The position numbers and the translations under genes are program-made. Below the pieces are notes generated by a model. It did not search any database and was not told where the DNA came from. It saw only the letters and a list, made by a program, of their open reading frames with translations. A stretch of DNA of 55,505 nt from Thermoprotei archaeon (lineage in GTDB: Archaea; Thermoproteota; Thermoprotei; Gearchaeales; Gearchaeaceae), in assembly GCA_017857595.1 (NCBI GenBank), contig JAFMCU010000009.1, positions 1 through 55,505 of the forward strand. The letters are read 5' to 3'. Shown here piece by piece: positions 33,192 through 41,688 of this stretch (its first letter is position 1; each line of letters opens with the position of its first letter).

Positions 33192-34370
33192 TTAATCTAT
33201 TATCCAGCTTGCTATTCTTTTGAAAATTGTTGAACCAACAAACGTTGTAAAAAGTGCCATAAAGACTATACCTGTAAATATATTATTATCAATAAAATTA
33301 TTAGCTAATCCAATAGAAGCAACAACTAATCCCGTCTCACCTCTGGGAACCATACCTATAGAAGCTGATAGTGCAGCCCTAAAATTTTTTAAAGTTATAT
33401 ATGCGAATGGAAACACTCCTATTATCTTAAACAAGATTGCAATTATTGTTAGTTCAATTGCAAATCCAAAAGTCTGCAAGTTTATGGACAATAAATTAAC
33501 TTGTGCTCCTACAACCACAAAGAATATTGGACCAAAAACGCTTAAAAGAACTTCAGTTATGGATCTTATTTTTTCAGCAGTATAACTTTCAGCTAATGCT
33601 ACACCTGCAATGAATGCAGATATAATCGGTGAAAAACCTAATATGCTCATTATCGTTGTAAGTCCAAAAAGTAGTACAAAAGGCAGCTGATAAACATATT
33701 TATCTCCAGCTAAGTTCACAATCTTAGGAATTATATATACAGAAGTAACTAATATGATTAACCAAGATATTGTGAAATAAGCTATCAATGAAAATATATT
33801 TATAAGAAATCTTCCTGTTATGGAGGTTGCTATTGCAATAACAATTGAAAGTAAAATTAAATCAACAACGTCATCTAATGCCGAAGCAGATAATAAAAAA
33901 TCCACACCTTTACTTTTTATTCTTAATTCTTGAATAATAGCAGCAGCGGCTGCTAGACTAGTAGCACCTAAGGATACGCCTATAAAAAGTGCTTCATGTA
34001 TTCCAAAACTTTCATAGTAAACAAATGTAGCAACAGTAAATGGTAAAATAGCACCTAGAGTAGCTCCAAGAAAACCCCATATACCTGTTTTTCTTAGAGG
34101 AGATATTCCATGTTCTAGTCCTGAAGCAAATATTAAGAGTATCATGGAGAACTCTGATAGGAATAGAAGAAAATCATTAATTGTAAATATGTCATAACCA
34201 GAAATTTGGTTTATATATCCGCCTATTGCAAATGGGCTAATTAATATACCAGCTAATATTTCTCCGACCAATAAAGGAAAACCATACCTTGATATAAAGC
34301 TTCTAACTACAGCGGCTATAAATATCATAACGGATATTTCAAGGAATACTAGAATGAAACTACCATCCAT
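33192..34370 (-). CDS. Monovalent cation:proton antiporter (CPA2/KefB-type membrane domain)
   Basis: 392 residues with 12-13 hydrophobic helices. ALDDVVDLILLSIVIAI carries the Asp-Asp pair typical of CPA2 Na+/H+ or K+/H+ exchangers, and PRGETGLVVASIGLANNF is the conserved C-terminal helix with the Arg-Gly-Glu motif. No TrkA-N regulatory domain is attached. In an acidophile it would help pH and ion homeostasis. It is on the same strand as the MHS operon, 41 bp upstream, but has its own spacing and is probably separate. Confidence 0.9.
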   Translation of the reverse strand: MDGSFILVFLEISVMIFIAAVVRSFISRYGFPLLVGEILAGILISPFAIGGYINQISGYDIFTINDFLLFLSEFSMILLIFASGLEHGISPLRKTGIWGFLGATLGAILPFTVATFVYYESFGIHEALFIGVSLGATSLAAAAAIIQELRIKSKGVDFLLSASALDDVVDLILLSIVIAIATSITGRFLINIFSLIAYFTISWLIILVTSVYIIPKIVNLAGDKYVYQLPFVLLFGLTTIMSILGFSPIISAFIAGVALAESYTAEKIRSITEVLLSVFGPIFFVVVGAQVNLLSINLQTFGFAIELTIIAILFKIIGVFPFAYITLKNFRAALSASIGMVPRGETGLVVASIGLANNFIDNNIFTGIVFMALFTTFVGSTIFKRIASWIID

Positions 34371-34431
34371 AATAACTATTCATAAAATATGAAATAAAAA
34401 CTTAATTTAAAAATATTTGTAATATTTTGCC

Positions 34432-35607
34432 TTAGATTTTTAATTTATTTTTTAAAATGCAAATTTTTCCAATTAAATTATTTTTTAAAAATCTTATATC
34501 AATACCATATGCATATAGTTTAGATTTATTGTTTTTTAAATTATTAATAATTTGTATTATTTCCATTTCTGATAATGTTTTAGTTGGTTTTTCTTTAATA
34601 ATCCCTCCAGGTCTGAAAAATAAAGCTAATGCCAATGCAATACTGAATAGTATTGGATTGAGCCATACTGCATCAAAAGGTATATATGGTTGGAACAGAT
34701 ACTTGTAGATATCAATTATTCTCAATAGCGTTACAAACATTATAACTCCTATTGCTACGCCAAAATTATTAGCAGCTCCTCCAACGACGACCATCGTCCA
34801 AGGATAAAAGGTATCGTCAACTCTATTGTATTTAATTGCAATAACGGCTTGTGAATTAAGTGCTAAGATTAAGCCACCCAGCGCTGCTAAAGCTCCTGCA
34901 ACCATCATTACATTTCTTCGATATAAAACTATATCTTTTCCTAATGTCTGAGCTAAAGTTTCATTATCTCTGATTGCTCTAAGAACTCTACCTAATGGAG
35001 AATTAACTAATTTTCTTACAAAGTAATAAACTAATATAGCTAAGACTAAAAAAAATGCTATTCTGATGTAATTAACATAAATGACACTTATATGGAATGA
35101 ATTTGTAAAAAATCCAAAGAGGGAGGGTACGAAAACTCCCAACGAGCCACCTACAGGAAAGTCAAGATTGTATCCAATAACTACAAGCATATCTCCAAGT
35201 GCTAGAAGAGTCATAGCTAAGTAATCTTCTTTTAATCTTAATGCAGGGTAACTACTTACAAAGCCTAGGAAAGCTCCAAATAAAATTGCTACTATTATAG
35301 TTAATAAAAGTAAACCAATTGACAGCAGAGGAGAGCTGCCAATTATTTCGTTTATATTAAGTATTATCAGTGCATGCTGATTTCCATAATAATAACCTAT
35401 ACTGGATAAATTATATAGATAATATATTATCAATCCTGGTAAAAATCCTGCAACAAATCCTCCTCCGGAAACTGCTAAGAGTTTTCCAAAGTTAGGAATT
35501 CCAAGATAACCATATTCTAGATTTAAGCTCAAAGCAATTATTAAATAAGCTGCAATCCAAGGAATCAAATCTGTTATGAATAAAACAAGCAAGTCTATTG
35601 CTGCCAT
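34432..35607 (-). CDS. livM: Branched-chain amino-acid ABC transporter permease LivM
   Basis: 391 residues, about nine helices. SYPALRLKEDYLAMTLLALGDML and GRVLRAIRDNETLAQTLGKD are LivM landmarks, the latter being the coupling loop to the ATPase. A hydrophilic tail of about 45 residues after the last helix is longer than usual. The gene itself is intact and overlaps the end of a livH fragment by one base. The partner genes for a working transporter (livG, a full livH and livF, a binding protein) are not next to it. Confidence 0.9.
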   Translation of the reverse strand: MAAIDLLVLFITDLIPWIAAYLIIALSLNLEYGYLGIPNFGKLLAVSGGGFVAGFLPGLIIYYLYNLSSIGYYYGNQHALIILNINEIIGSSPLLSIGLLLLTIIVAILFGAFLGFVSSYPALRLKEDYLAMTLLALGDMLVVIGYNLDFPVGGSLGVFVPSLFGFFTNSFHISVIYVNYIRIAFFLVLAILVYYFVRKLVNSPLGRVLRAIRDNETLAQTLGKDIVLYRRNVMMVAGALAALGGLILALNSQAVIAIKYNRVDDTFYPWTMVVVGGAANNFGVAIGVIMFVTLLRIIDIYKYLFQPYIPFDAVWLNPILFSIALALALFFRPGGIIKEKPTKTLSEMEIIQIINNLKNNKSKLYAYGIDIRFLKNNLIGKICILKNKLKI

Positions 35608-35749
35608 TATGGCTTACCTCTTAAAATGATTTTTTTGAATTTTATACCAGTTATACCTTTTGGTGCAATGAGCAACGTTATAGCCATTATGACCAAAGGG
35701 ACAAATAATTGAAAATTAAGTACAATTGGATACCCTAGTTGGGCGATCA
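35607..35749 (-). pseudogene. livH: C-terminal fragment of permease LivH
   Basis: About 47 residues, starting near LIAQLGYPIVLNF and including FVPLVIMAITLLIAPKGITG, match the last helix and the PxG tail of LivH permeases. In a normal livH-livM pair this end would directly precede livM, as it does here with a one-base overlap. Upstream, the livH frame runs at about 35744-35750 into a livF sequence on the opposite strand, so about 85% of the gene is missing. Confidence 0.75.
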
Positions 35750-35750
35750 A
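35744..35750. other. Rearrangement junction between livH and livF
   Basis: Leftward, the sequence reads as the end of livH; rightward, it reads as the end of livF. The switch occurs within GATCAAA, which includes a GATC. Neither gene has its 5' part here. The junction marks an inversion or deletion in the genome, or a chimeric join in the assembly or cloning. Confidence 0.65.
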
Positions 35751-36325
35751 AAACGGTATTTGGCTTGACAAATGTTTATTCTGGTAATATAATTTTAGAA
35801 GGAAAGGATGTAACAAAAATTAGGCCTCATCAAGCAGCAAGAATTGGAATTGCGTATCTTCCCCAAACAGATAATGTATTTTCTGAATTAACAGTAGAAG
35901 AGAATTTGAAGATGGCTGCTTATACTTTAAAAAAAGAAATTGCTGAAGAAAGAATTAAGGAAGTCTTAGATTTCTTTCCTACTTTGAAAAGAAAGTTTAA
36001 AGATAAAGCAGCTACAATGAGTGGAGGAGAAAGGCAAATGCTAGCTATTGCTATAAATTTGATTCGAAGTCCTAAATTGATGATGTTTGATGAACCTACA
36101 GCTAATTTAGCTCCGATAGTTGTTAAACAAATTTTAGACTCTATAATAAAGCTGTGCGAAGAACATGGCATTACTGTTGTTTTAGTTGAGCAAAATGCGA
36201 TGCGAGCTCTTGAAGTAGCGGATAAAGCTTATCTTTTAGTAAGTGGTCGTGTAGCTTTCAGCGGACAACCAAAAGAATTATTGGAACATAAAGAATTTGC
36301 AAGTATGTATTTAGGAATCAAATAG
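35747..36325 (+). pseudogene. livF: C-terminal fragment of ABC ATPase LivF, lacking Walker A
   Basis: About 190 residues. From KTVFGLTNVYSG on, it follows LivF: Q-loop YLPQTDN, signature MSGGERQML, Walker B MMFDEPTANLAP and switch VVLVEQNAMR. The N-terminal strand and the Walker A (GxNGAGKST) are absent; family members carry them just before KTVFGL. A TTG at 35726 gives an open frame, but its first seven codons are antisense to livH. The product could not bind ATP normally, so I call it non-functional. Confidence 0.8.
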
Positions 36326-36676
36326 TTTACTTATATTGTGTTTTATTAAAGCTTACAAAATTTGACTTTTCTATTGATTTATATTAAGCTGTTTATTTCT
36401 CATTATTTATTTCCACGCTTTTCTTCAACCTATTGCTTTATTTCTGATTTTATTGTAAATGTTATATAAATATATTTTTTAGCGTGTATGTTTAAAACTA
36501 ATTAAATATTTATAATTCTCCTTTTATTTAATCAAATTTGTAGATGAACTTAATGATTCATCTTAGTTTATTTATAACTAACATATCTGAATAGGTAGCT
36601 ATATCAATATCAACAATATTATCAATATATATTTTTATGCAAATTAAAAAGGTAAACTTTTATCTTAAAGATTTAT
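36326..36676. other. 351-bp intergenic region, AT-rich, no gene seen
   Basis: Spacer between the livF fragment and the HEPN/MNT pair, which converge on it. AGATGAA (36542-36548) and TTCATCT (36557-36563) form a 7-bp stem with an 8-nt loop. The tract 36600-36632 has several near repeats of ATATCAA. No ORF above about 25 codons looks coding, and no RNA gene was recognised. Confidence 0.4.
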
Positions 36677-37021
36677 TTAATTAACTTCAATATAATAATC
36701 AAGGAATTTTTTATACCATTTCTCAAATGTCTCTTTTGTAGCAAAATGAAATTCGATTGGAGCGAAGAAATCGTTCAAATAATCTTTGATCTTAACAATA
36801 ACTTTTGCATATTCTTTTATTTTATCGCTTACTATTAATATATCAAGATCGCTTAGCGGAGTATAGGTTCCTTTAGGAACACTACCAAAAGCTATAACTT
36901 TTGCATTTTCATCTAAGTTTTTAATTATAAAATCTTTAATTATTTTTGCTATTTCCAGATAATTGTCAAAATATTTTTTCTTATGTATATATGTTGATAT
37001 CGCTATATCAATCGCTTTCAT
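36677..37021 (-). CDS. mntA: Minimal nucleotidyltransferase (MNT, antitoxin of HEPN/MNT pair)
   Basis: 114 residues. FGSVPKGTYTPLSDLDILIV carries the GSx..G and SDxD catalytic motif (Gly46, Ser47, Asp58, Asp60). The third acidic residue is probably Glu in APIEFHF. In characterised HEPN/MNT modules the MNT protein adds AMP to the HEPN toxin and so blocks it. The gene overlaps the upstream HEPN gene by 14 bp, the usual order (HEPN first). Confidence 0.9.
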   Translation of the reverse strand: MKAIDIAISTYIHKKKYFDNYLEIAKIIKDFIIKNLDENAKVIAFGSVPKGTYTPLSDLDILIVSDKIKEYAKVIVKIKDYLNDFFAPIEFHFATKETFEKWYKKFLDYYIEVN

Positions 37022-37388
37022 ATTTTTCTAAAAATTCAAAAGCTTTTTTTGTAAACTTTAATAATTTTTCCGCTTTCTCTTTTGAATAATTTATAGCAAG
37101 ATATCTTGCACCTATATAAGCTAACTCTAATTCTTCTATTTCTTCTTTAAAGCTTAGAAAAAATTCAATTATTTTTGGATAAACTCTTTCAAGTTCATTG
37201 ATGAGTTGACTAATCATGTGTGTTTTGGTAAAGTAACCGATTTTCTTTGCTAACAAATATTTAATTTTGAGTTGAAAAGCTTGTTCTAAATGAAAAATTG
37301 CTAAATCGTAATATTCTTTCATAATATCATCTTCAGCTTCTTTTAAAAATCGTAATGCACGAATTTTAAGAAATTCTTCTTCTCTCAC
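37008..37388 (-). CDS. hepT: HEPN-domain protein (toxin of HEPN/MNT pair)
   Basis: 126 residues, all helical. KEAEDDIMKEYYDLAIFHLEQAFQLKIKYLLAKKIG and KTHMISQLINELE are the standard HEPN helices. At the place where RNase HEPN proteins have R-x4-6-H, this one has ARYLAINYS without His, as in the COG1895-type subfamily, so ribonuclease activity is doubtful. It pairs with the overlapping MNT gene. The function may be defence, plasmid or element maintenance, or regulation. Confidence 0.88.
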   Translation of the reverse strand: MREEEFLKIRALRFLKEAEDDIMKEYYDLAIFHLEQAFQLKIKYLLAKKIGYFTKTHMISQLINELERVYPKIIEFFLSFKEEIEELELAYIGARYLAINYSKEKAEKLLKFTKKAFEFLEKYESD

Positions 37389-37519
37389 TTCATCATATTA
37401 ATATCTTTGCGGTAATAAAAAGAATTTACTCCTTTAAAAGTATGTTAAGAAAGAGAAAATTAAAGCTCTCAAAATATCAGAATTGGTATAAATAAAATTA
37501 AGAATTATGAAAAAAAGTT

Positions 37520-38158
37520 TTATTTCGTAAGATTCAAATATTTTATAAACCAAACAGGCTTTATTAGTGATGCTACTTTTATCAATTGAGGATTATATCT
37601 TAATAGGAAAACCGGTATGAAGGTTGTAATAATTGCATGTATTGCATTAAATATTCCTATTATTGAAAGCAAAACAAAAACCTGCATTCCAAATCCTTGA
37701 ACAACGATTCCTGTTGTTTTAGCGATTAAGTTTAGAGAAGGCTGGAATGTATAAGGAAAGAATACTAAGAAAAATAGATAATTTGCAACACTCATTATCA
37801 AAACTCTTGAAATTATCGCAAACGGTAAAGCTACCTTTAATGATCTAAATCTCATTATTATCGTAAATCCGAAGATAGTTGATAAAATTGCAGCAGCTTT
37901 CATGGCTTGGCTCGCAATAGGCACTTGAGCTCCTGGTAGCAAGCTAATCGTAATAAAATGAACTAGTATTGTAAATAATGCAGCAATGGGGCCTAACAAG
38001 AGAAATGCAAGAAAATCTATTATTTCTGCCAAATCGAATCTTAAAAATGGTAAAATTGGAAATCTAAATATAGGCAGATCCGTCGTTAAAGTCACCATCG
38101 CTGCAAGAGCTCCGAAAATTGCTATAGCTGCAACTTCTTTACTATTAAATTTAGCCAT
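37520..38158 (-). CDS. ribU: ECF-type riboflavin transporter substrate-binding subunit (RibU-like)
   Basis: 212 residues with about six helices. FLRFDLAEIIDFLAFLLLGP is the hallmark of RibU-type S components, and the N terminus KEVAAIAIFGALAAM matches ECF S proteins. It would bind riboflavin and work with a shared ECF A/A'/T module, which is not in the window. It diverges from the HTH-riboflavin kinase gene across 50 bp, a pairing that supports the riboflavin assignment. Confidence 0.85.
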   Translation of the reverse strand: MAKFNSKEVAAIAIFGALAAMVTLTTDLPIFRFPILPFLRFDLAEIIDFLAFLLLGPIAALFTILVHFITISLLPGAQVPIASQAMKAAAILSTIFGFTIIMRFRSLKVALPFAIISRVLIMSVANYLFFLVFFPYTFQPSLNLIAKTTGIVVQGFGMQVFVLLSIIGIFNAIHAIITTFIPVFLLRYNPQLIKVASLIKPVWFIKYLNLTK

Positions 38159-38208
38159 AAGTAAGGTTATAAAATTAAAAATAAATTTTTATCTTAAATA
38201 AAATTTGT
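38159..38208. promoter_or_regulatory. Divergent ribU / ribK promoter with imperfect palindrome
   Basis: TAAG (38162-38165) and CTTA (38193-38196) mark the edges of an imperfect inverted repeat with inner arms ATAAAA-TT and AA-TTTTTAT. It overlaps the TATA region of ribK. Since the adjacent kinase has an HTH domain of the RbkR type, this is the likely site of its own control and of ribU control. Confidence 0.45.
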
Positions 38209-38868
38209 ATGGAAAGGAAGTATATTTTTGAATTAATAAAATTGGCTCAACTAGGAGCTTTCTACAAACCTATTTTAATATCAACGAACTTTTTAGCAAA
38301 AGAATTAAAAACTACTCAGCAGAATGCATCTCTTAAGCTTATAAGATTGGAAGAAGAAGGATATATAACTAGAAAAACATCTAGAAGAGGACAAGAAATT
38401 ATGTTAACAAAAAAAGGAAGAGATGTAGTTTTAGAAACTTACTCTGGATTAAAGGGGATCATTGAAGGTAAAAAAGAAGTTATTGTTAAAGGAATAGTTC
38501 AGAAAGGGATAGGTGAAGGAGGATATTACATTTCACTAGAAGGTTATGCAAAACAATTTGAAGAGAAATTGGGCTATAGGCCTTTTCCAGGAACTTTAAA
38601 TATAAAGCTTATAGAACCTAAGAGTAGAGGCTTCTTAAACAATTTCACAGGTATTTTTATAAATGGCTTTACTGACGGAAAACGAACTTATGGTTGGGTT
38701 AAATGTTTCCCTGCAATAATAAATAACAAGTTAGATTGCCATGTTATCTTATTAGAAAGAACAATACATCCTAGAAATATTATTGAAGTAATATCTAAAT
38801 ATCATATAAAGAAGGAACTTGGAATAAAGGAAGGTGACATTGTAGAAATAAAAATATTACCACAATAA
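38209..38868 (+). CDS. rbkR: HTH regulator fused to CTP-dependent riboflavin kinase (RbkR)
   Basis: 219 residues. A winged HTH (about 1-85; TTQQNASLKLIRLEEEGYITRKTSRRG) is followed by the archaeal riboflavin kinase domain (about 90-219). The kinase domain shows KGIGEGGYYISLEGY, GYRPFPGTLNIKL and the late HVILLERTIHP. It phosphorylates riboflavin to FMN with CTP. Family members with the HTH also repress or activate riboflavin genes. The divergent ribU gene fits this role. Confidence 0.95.
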   Translation: MERKYIFELIKLAQLGAFYKPILISTNFLAKELKTTQQNASLKLIRLEEEGYITRKTSRRGQEIMLTKKGRDVVLETYSGLKGIIEGKKEVIVKGIVQKGIGEGGYYISLEGYAKQFEEKLGYRPFPGTLNIKLIEPKSRGFLNNFTGIFINGFTDGKRTYGWVKCFPAIINNKLDCHVILLERTIHPRNIIEVISKYHIKKELGIKEGDIVEIKILPQ

Positions 38869-38997
38869 TTGTAGTCAAGCTTATAACCTTTCATAAATAC
38901 AAAAAAATTTGTTAAAATAAAATATGTTGTATTTGTTTAATCAATTATAAGCTACTTATATCAAAATTTATTAGTTTAGTCATACATTCAACAGTAA

Positions 38998-40296
38998 ATG
39001 AGAATCGAGGAAATACTTAATACAGAAAAAACAACAAAGCAGCAAAATAATATCCTATGGATAATACGTTTTTCATGGTCATTCGTAGCTATGGAAATCA
39101 TTTTAATATCTTTCACATTACCATTATTTTCTTCTATTTTTAATTTAAACAGTTTTCAACAAGGTTTACTTGCATCTGCTGTCCTCATCGGAGATATAAT
39201 AGGCGCTATAATATTTGGAAGATTTAGTGATGTAATAGGTAGAAGACCTTTATTCCAAGCTTCGTTGCTATGGTATAGTATATTCACAGCTATAACAGCT
39301 ACTTCTAATAGCTTTTATGAATTAATCGCATATAGATTTTTAGCAGGTGTTGGTTTGGGCGGAATGCTTGTCGTTGATCCGGCATTACTAAGCGAGTTTT
39401 TACCTTCTAGAAAAAGGGGAAGGCTTATGGTAAGTTTAGATCTATTTTGGCCTATAGGAAGTTTAATTGCTTTACTATTAGCTTATGTTTTTTTAGTTAT
39501 ATTTTCAGAAAATTGGAGAGCTTTATTTGTCGCTGCAGCTTTTCCAGCTTTCACTGTAGCTTTATTTAGATTTCTAGTTCCAGAATCGCCATTTTTCCTA
39601 GCTAAGACAGGAAAACTTGAAAAAGCTGCTCAAATTTTAGGCAGATTGATGAATAGAAATGTCGATCCTAAGGAAATAAAGTTTGCAATTGAAGAAAGAG
39701 GTAACTATTCAGAACTATTTGCAGGATACGGAAGAAGAGTTGCTGCAATGCTAGCTGCATGGATGGTTCTGAATTACACATATTATGGATTATTCTTATG
39801 GCTTCCACAAATTCTTAATGCAGTAAATCTTTATTCAGGTAATATTTGGTTATTTTTAGTTCTTGCTTTTGTTTTTCAAATACCAGGCTATTTGAGTGCA
39901 ATGTATTTTGTGGAAAGAATTGGTAGAAAGACAACTTTGACAATTTATTTGTTTCTAAGTGGTATATTGGGTATAACGATGGGTTTAGCAACAAGTGATT
40001 ATTTTCTATTCACTATAGCATTATTCTTTGTTAGCTTCTTCAATCTAGGTGCATGGGGGTCTGTCTATCCTTTTACTAGCGAATTGTTTCCAACTAAATT
40101 AAGAGGAAAAGCCTTTGGATTAGCAGAAGGTGTTGGGAAAGTTGTAGCTGTACTTGGCCCTTTAATATTTGGCATTCTTTTACAGTACTTGCAAAGTGTG
40201 GTTGTGCCTTTAATCGTAACAACAGCTATTGCAATAATTGCTGCCATTGTTATTTTTATTTTAGCCCCTGAAACAAAAACGTTGATATTCGATTAA
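38998..40296 (+). CDS. MFS transporter, sugar/aromatic-acid porter type
   Basis: 432 residues, 12 helices. FGRFSDVIGRRPLFQ in loop 2-3, FLAGVGLGGMLVVDPALLSEFLPSRKRGR in TM4-5 and VPESPFFLAKTGKLEKA after TM6 match the sugar porter and acid symporter (SHS/AAHS) groups. YFVERIGRKTT repeats the motif in the C half. It should import an organic acid or sugar with protons. It stands alone with a 129-bp upstream region holding TATA-like sequences. Confidence 0.9.
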   Translation: MRIEEILNTEKTTKQQNNILWIIRFSWSFVAMEIILISFTLPLFSSIFNLNSFQQGLLASAVLIGDIIGAIIFGRFSDVIGRRPLFQASLLWYSIFTAITATSNSFYELIAYRFLAGVGLGGMLVVDPALLSEFLPSRKRGRLMVSLDLFWPIGSLIALLLAYVFLVIFSENWRALFVAAAFPAFTVALFRFLVPESPFFLAKTGKLEKAAQILGRLMNRNVDPKEIKFAIEERGNYSELFAGYGRRVAAMLAAWMVLNYTYYGLFLWLPQILNAVNLYSGNIWLFLVLAFVFQIPGYLSAMYFVERIGRKTTLTIYLFLSGILGITMGLATSDYFLFTIALFFVSFFNLGAWGSVYPFTSELFPTKLRGKAFGLAEGVGKVVAVLGPLIFGILLQYLQSVVVPLIVTTAIAIIAAIVIFILAPETKTLIFD

Positions 40297-40609
40297 AAAT
40301 TTATTTTAATAATAATGGTAATTTTAAACGGGGCAATCTGCACAGCAAATCATATAATTAAAATCATAGAAAACGATTTTCCGCTATATTTTTATTGAAA
40401 GCGTAATACTAAAAAATACAATTCTAAATTTAAAAATGAAAAATCTACTGAACTTATTATTCAGTTGCAAAGCATGCTTATTACCTATAGATGAGCTAGG
40501 ATTGATTAGAAATAATTTTAGAATGATAATAAACAATATTTATAAGCATTTGTGTAATTAAATTCCACATAATCGAAGAATTAAATCCTTGGTAGATAAA
40601 TAAAGATAA
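40297..40609. other. AT-rich region upstream of decayed ATPase
   Basis: AAAATC/GATTTT (about 40361-40381) form a weak stem. A 41-codon frame at 40436-40561, with two Cys (CKAC) and the ending NNIYKHLCN, has no recognised family. It lies in the same phase as the decayed ATPase that follows and may be part of the same dead element. No other gene is seen. Confidence 0.35.
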
Positions 40610-40864
40610 ATTGTAGAACATGATCCTTATAGAAAATATATTAAATCTGAAGTAAAATAGATTCCGGATGTTATTTCTAAAATTTCCCTAAAACCTTATT
40701 CTCTTAATTTTATCATAGTGCTAATGCAAGTAGGTAAATCAACAGCTTTAGCAACTTTAATAAAAAACTTTTTAGAAAAGAATAATCCTAAATCGATTTT
40801 TTATTATTCTTGCGATTATTTCCTGAAATTTTTACAATATAATAATTTTAATTTATTTCTATAA
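40610..40864 (+). pseudogene. Decayed AAA-family ATPase (archaeal ATP-binding protein) fragment
   Basis: In one phase the sequence reads DPYRKYIKSEVK, a TAG stop (40658-40660), then IPDVISKISLKPYSLNFI, QVGKSTALATLIKNFLEKNNPKSIFYYSCDYF and a TAA (40862-40864). This follows the N-terminal third of the archaeal AAA/DUF4143-type ATPases, in which GPRQVGKTT is Walker A and FYYSCD follows. Here GPR has become VLM, so Walker A is lost. There is no remaining C-terminal half. The gene is dead by three signs: internal stop, lost motif and truncation. Confidence 0.7.
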
Positions 40865-40913
40865 TCAAATTATTATTGATTTAATTACTGCATTTTTTAA
40901 AATAAATGCTTTG

Positions 40914-41456
40914 TTAATCATAATAAAAAGAAGCAAAGATTACCCAAATCGATATTAACGAAATTCCGAATGCCTCTTGAATTGCAACAGATGGCCAATT
41001 CAGAAAGAATCCGAGTATTGTTCCTAACAAAACTAACGTAAGTGAAATAATCCCATAATTAATTTTGTTAGAAAGAGCTGATAAACTCCAGGTTAGTATT
41101 GAAATATCGCTCTGGATAAAAAAGTAAGAAGATACAAAAACATGTGGCCTTGTTCCTGCATGATAAATTCCTATTAAAGATAAAAATATGCCAGCAATAA
41201 AGAAGAATGATCCGCTAACGACTTCTAGCTTATTCTTACCTAAGGATATTAAGCTTATTGAATACATAATGACGAATAAAGAGGTTATAATTAATCCATA
41301 ATTGTAAATAATTGGCAAATTAGCTTTGTCTGAACCTAAATCGCTGAATGCATTTTTAAATAAATTAAACCAAGGATTGAAATAAATTGATGTTATTACT
41401 GTTAAAATAAATGCAATTATTCCCGATACAGCAATGTATAACATTTCCTTATTCAT
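40914..41456 (-). CDS. DUF998-family membrane protein
   Basis: 180 residues with six hydrophobic helices. NPWFNLFKNAFSDLGSD after the first helix and GIYHAGTRPH in the middle are DUF998 marks. The function is unknown; eukaryotic and bacterial relatives are simply multi-pass proteins. It diverges from the Cas6-like gene across 232 bp. The gene has no obvious operon partner. Confidence 0.8.
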   Translation of the reverse strand: MNKEMLYIAVSGIIAFILTVITSIYFNPWFNLFKNAFSDLGSDKANLPIIYNYGLIITSLFVIMYSISLISLGKNKLEVVSGSFFFIAGIFLSLIGIYHAGTRPHVFVSSYFFIQSDISILTWSLSALSNKINYGIISLTLVLLGTILGFFLNWPSVAIQEAFGISLISIWVIFASFYYD

Positions 41457-41688
41457 AGTTGTTTATTAATCTTTGTTTAGTAATAAATCTGAATATATCA
41501 CTTGATCAAAAATTAATATTTGAAACTATTTTATGTTGAAAAAGTAATTAGCAACATAGTTTTTATATTAAAATCAGTGTGAAATTAGATGAATCAATGT
41601 TTTTGACTAAATGTTAAATAGCTGATTTGTGAATAAAAATAATAATAAATCCTTATTAGGATATTATATTTTAACTCAAAAAGAGGTT
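41457..41688. promoter_or_regulatory. Divergent promoter region, DUF998 / Cas6-like gene
   Basis: TATGTTG (41532-41538) and CAACATA (41552-41558) form a 7-bp stem with a 13-nt loop. TATTATATTTTA near 41662-41673 lies about 26 bp before the ATG at 41689, and GAGGTT directly precedes that ATG as a Shine-Dalgarno-like element. No CRISPR repeat was found here. Confidence 0.45.

Noticed and set aside
35726-36325. Intact LivF starting at TTG 35726
   Set aside because: The first codons are antisense livH sequence and Walker A is missing.
40436-40561. 41-codon ORF before the decayed ATPase
   Set aside because: No family recognised, no clear promoter; it may be part of the dead element, so it is not called as a gene.
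40658-40660. In-frame TAG in the ATPase as pyrrolysine codon
   Set aside because: The gene also lost Walker A and its C-terminal half, and nothing in the window suggests pyrrolysine genes; decay is simpler.
40297-41688. Possible CRISPR array near the Cas6-like gene
   Set aside because: No repeat unit of 24-37 bp recurs at regular spacing; only short AT-rich similarities are present.
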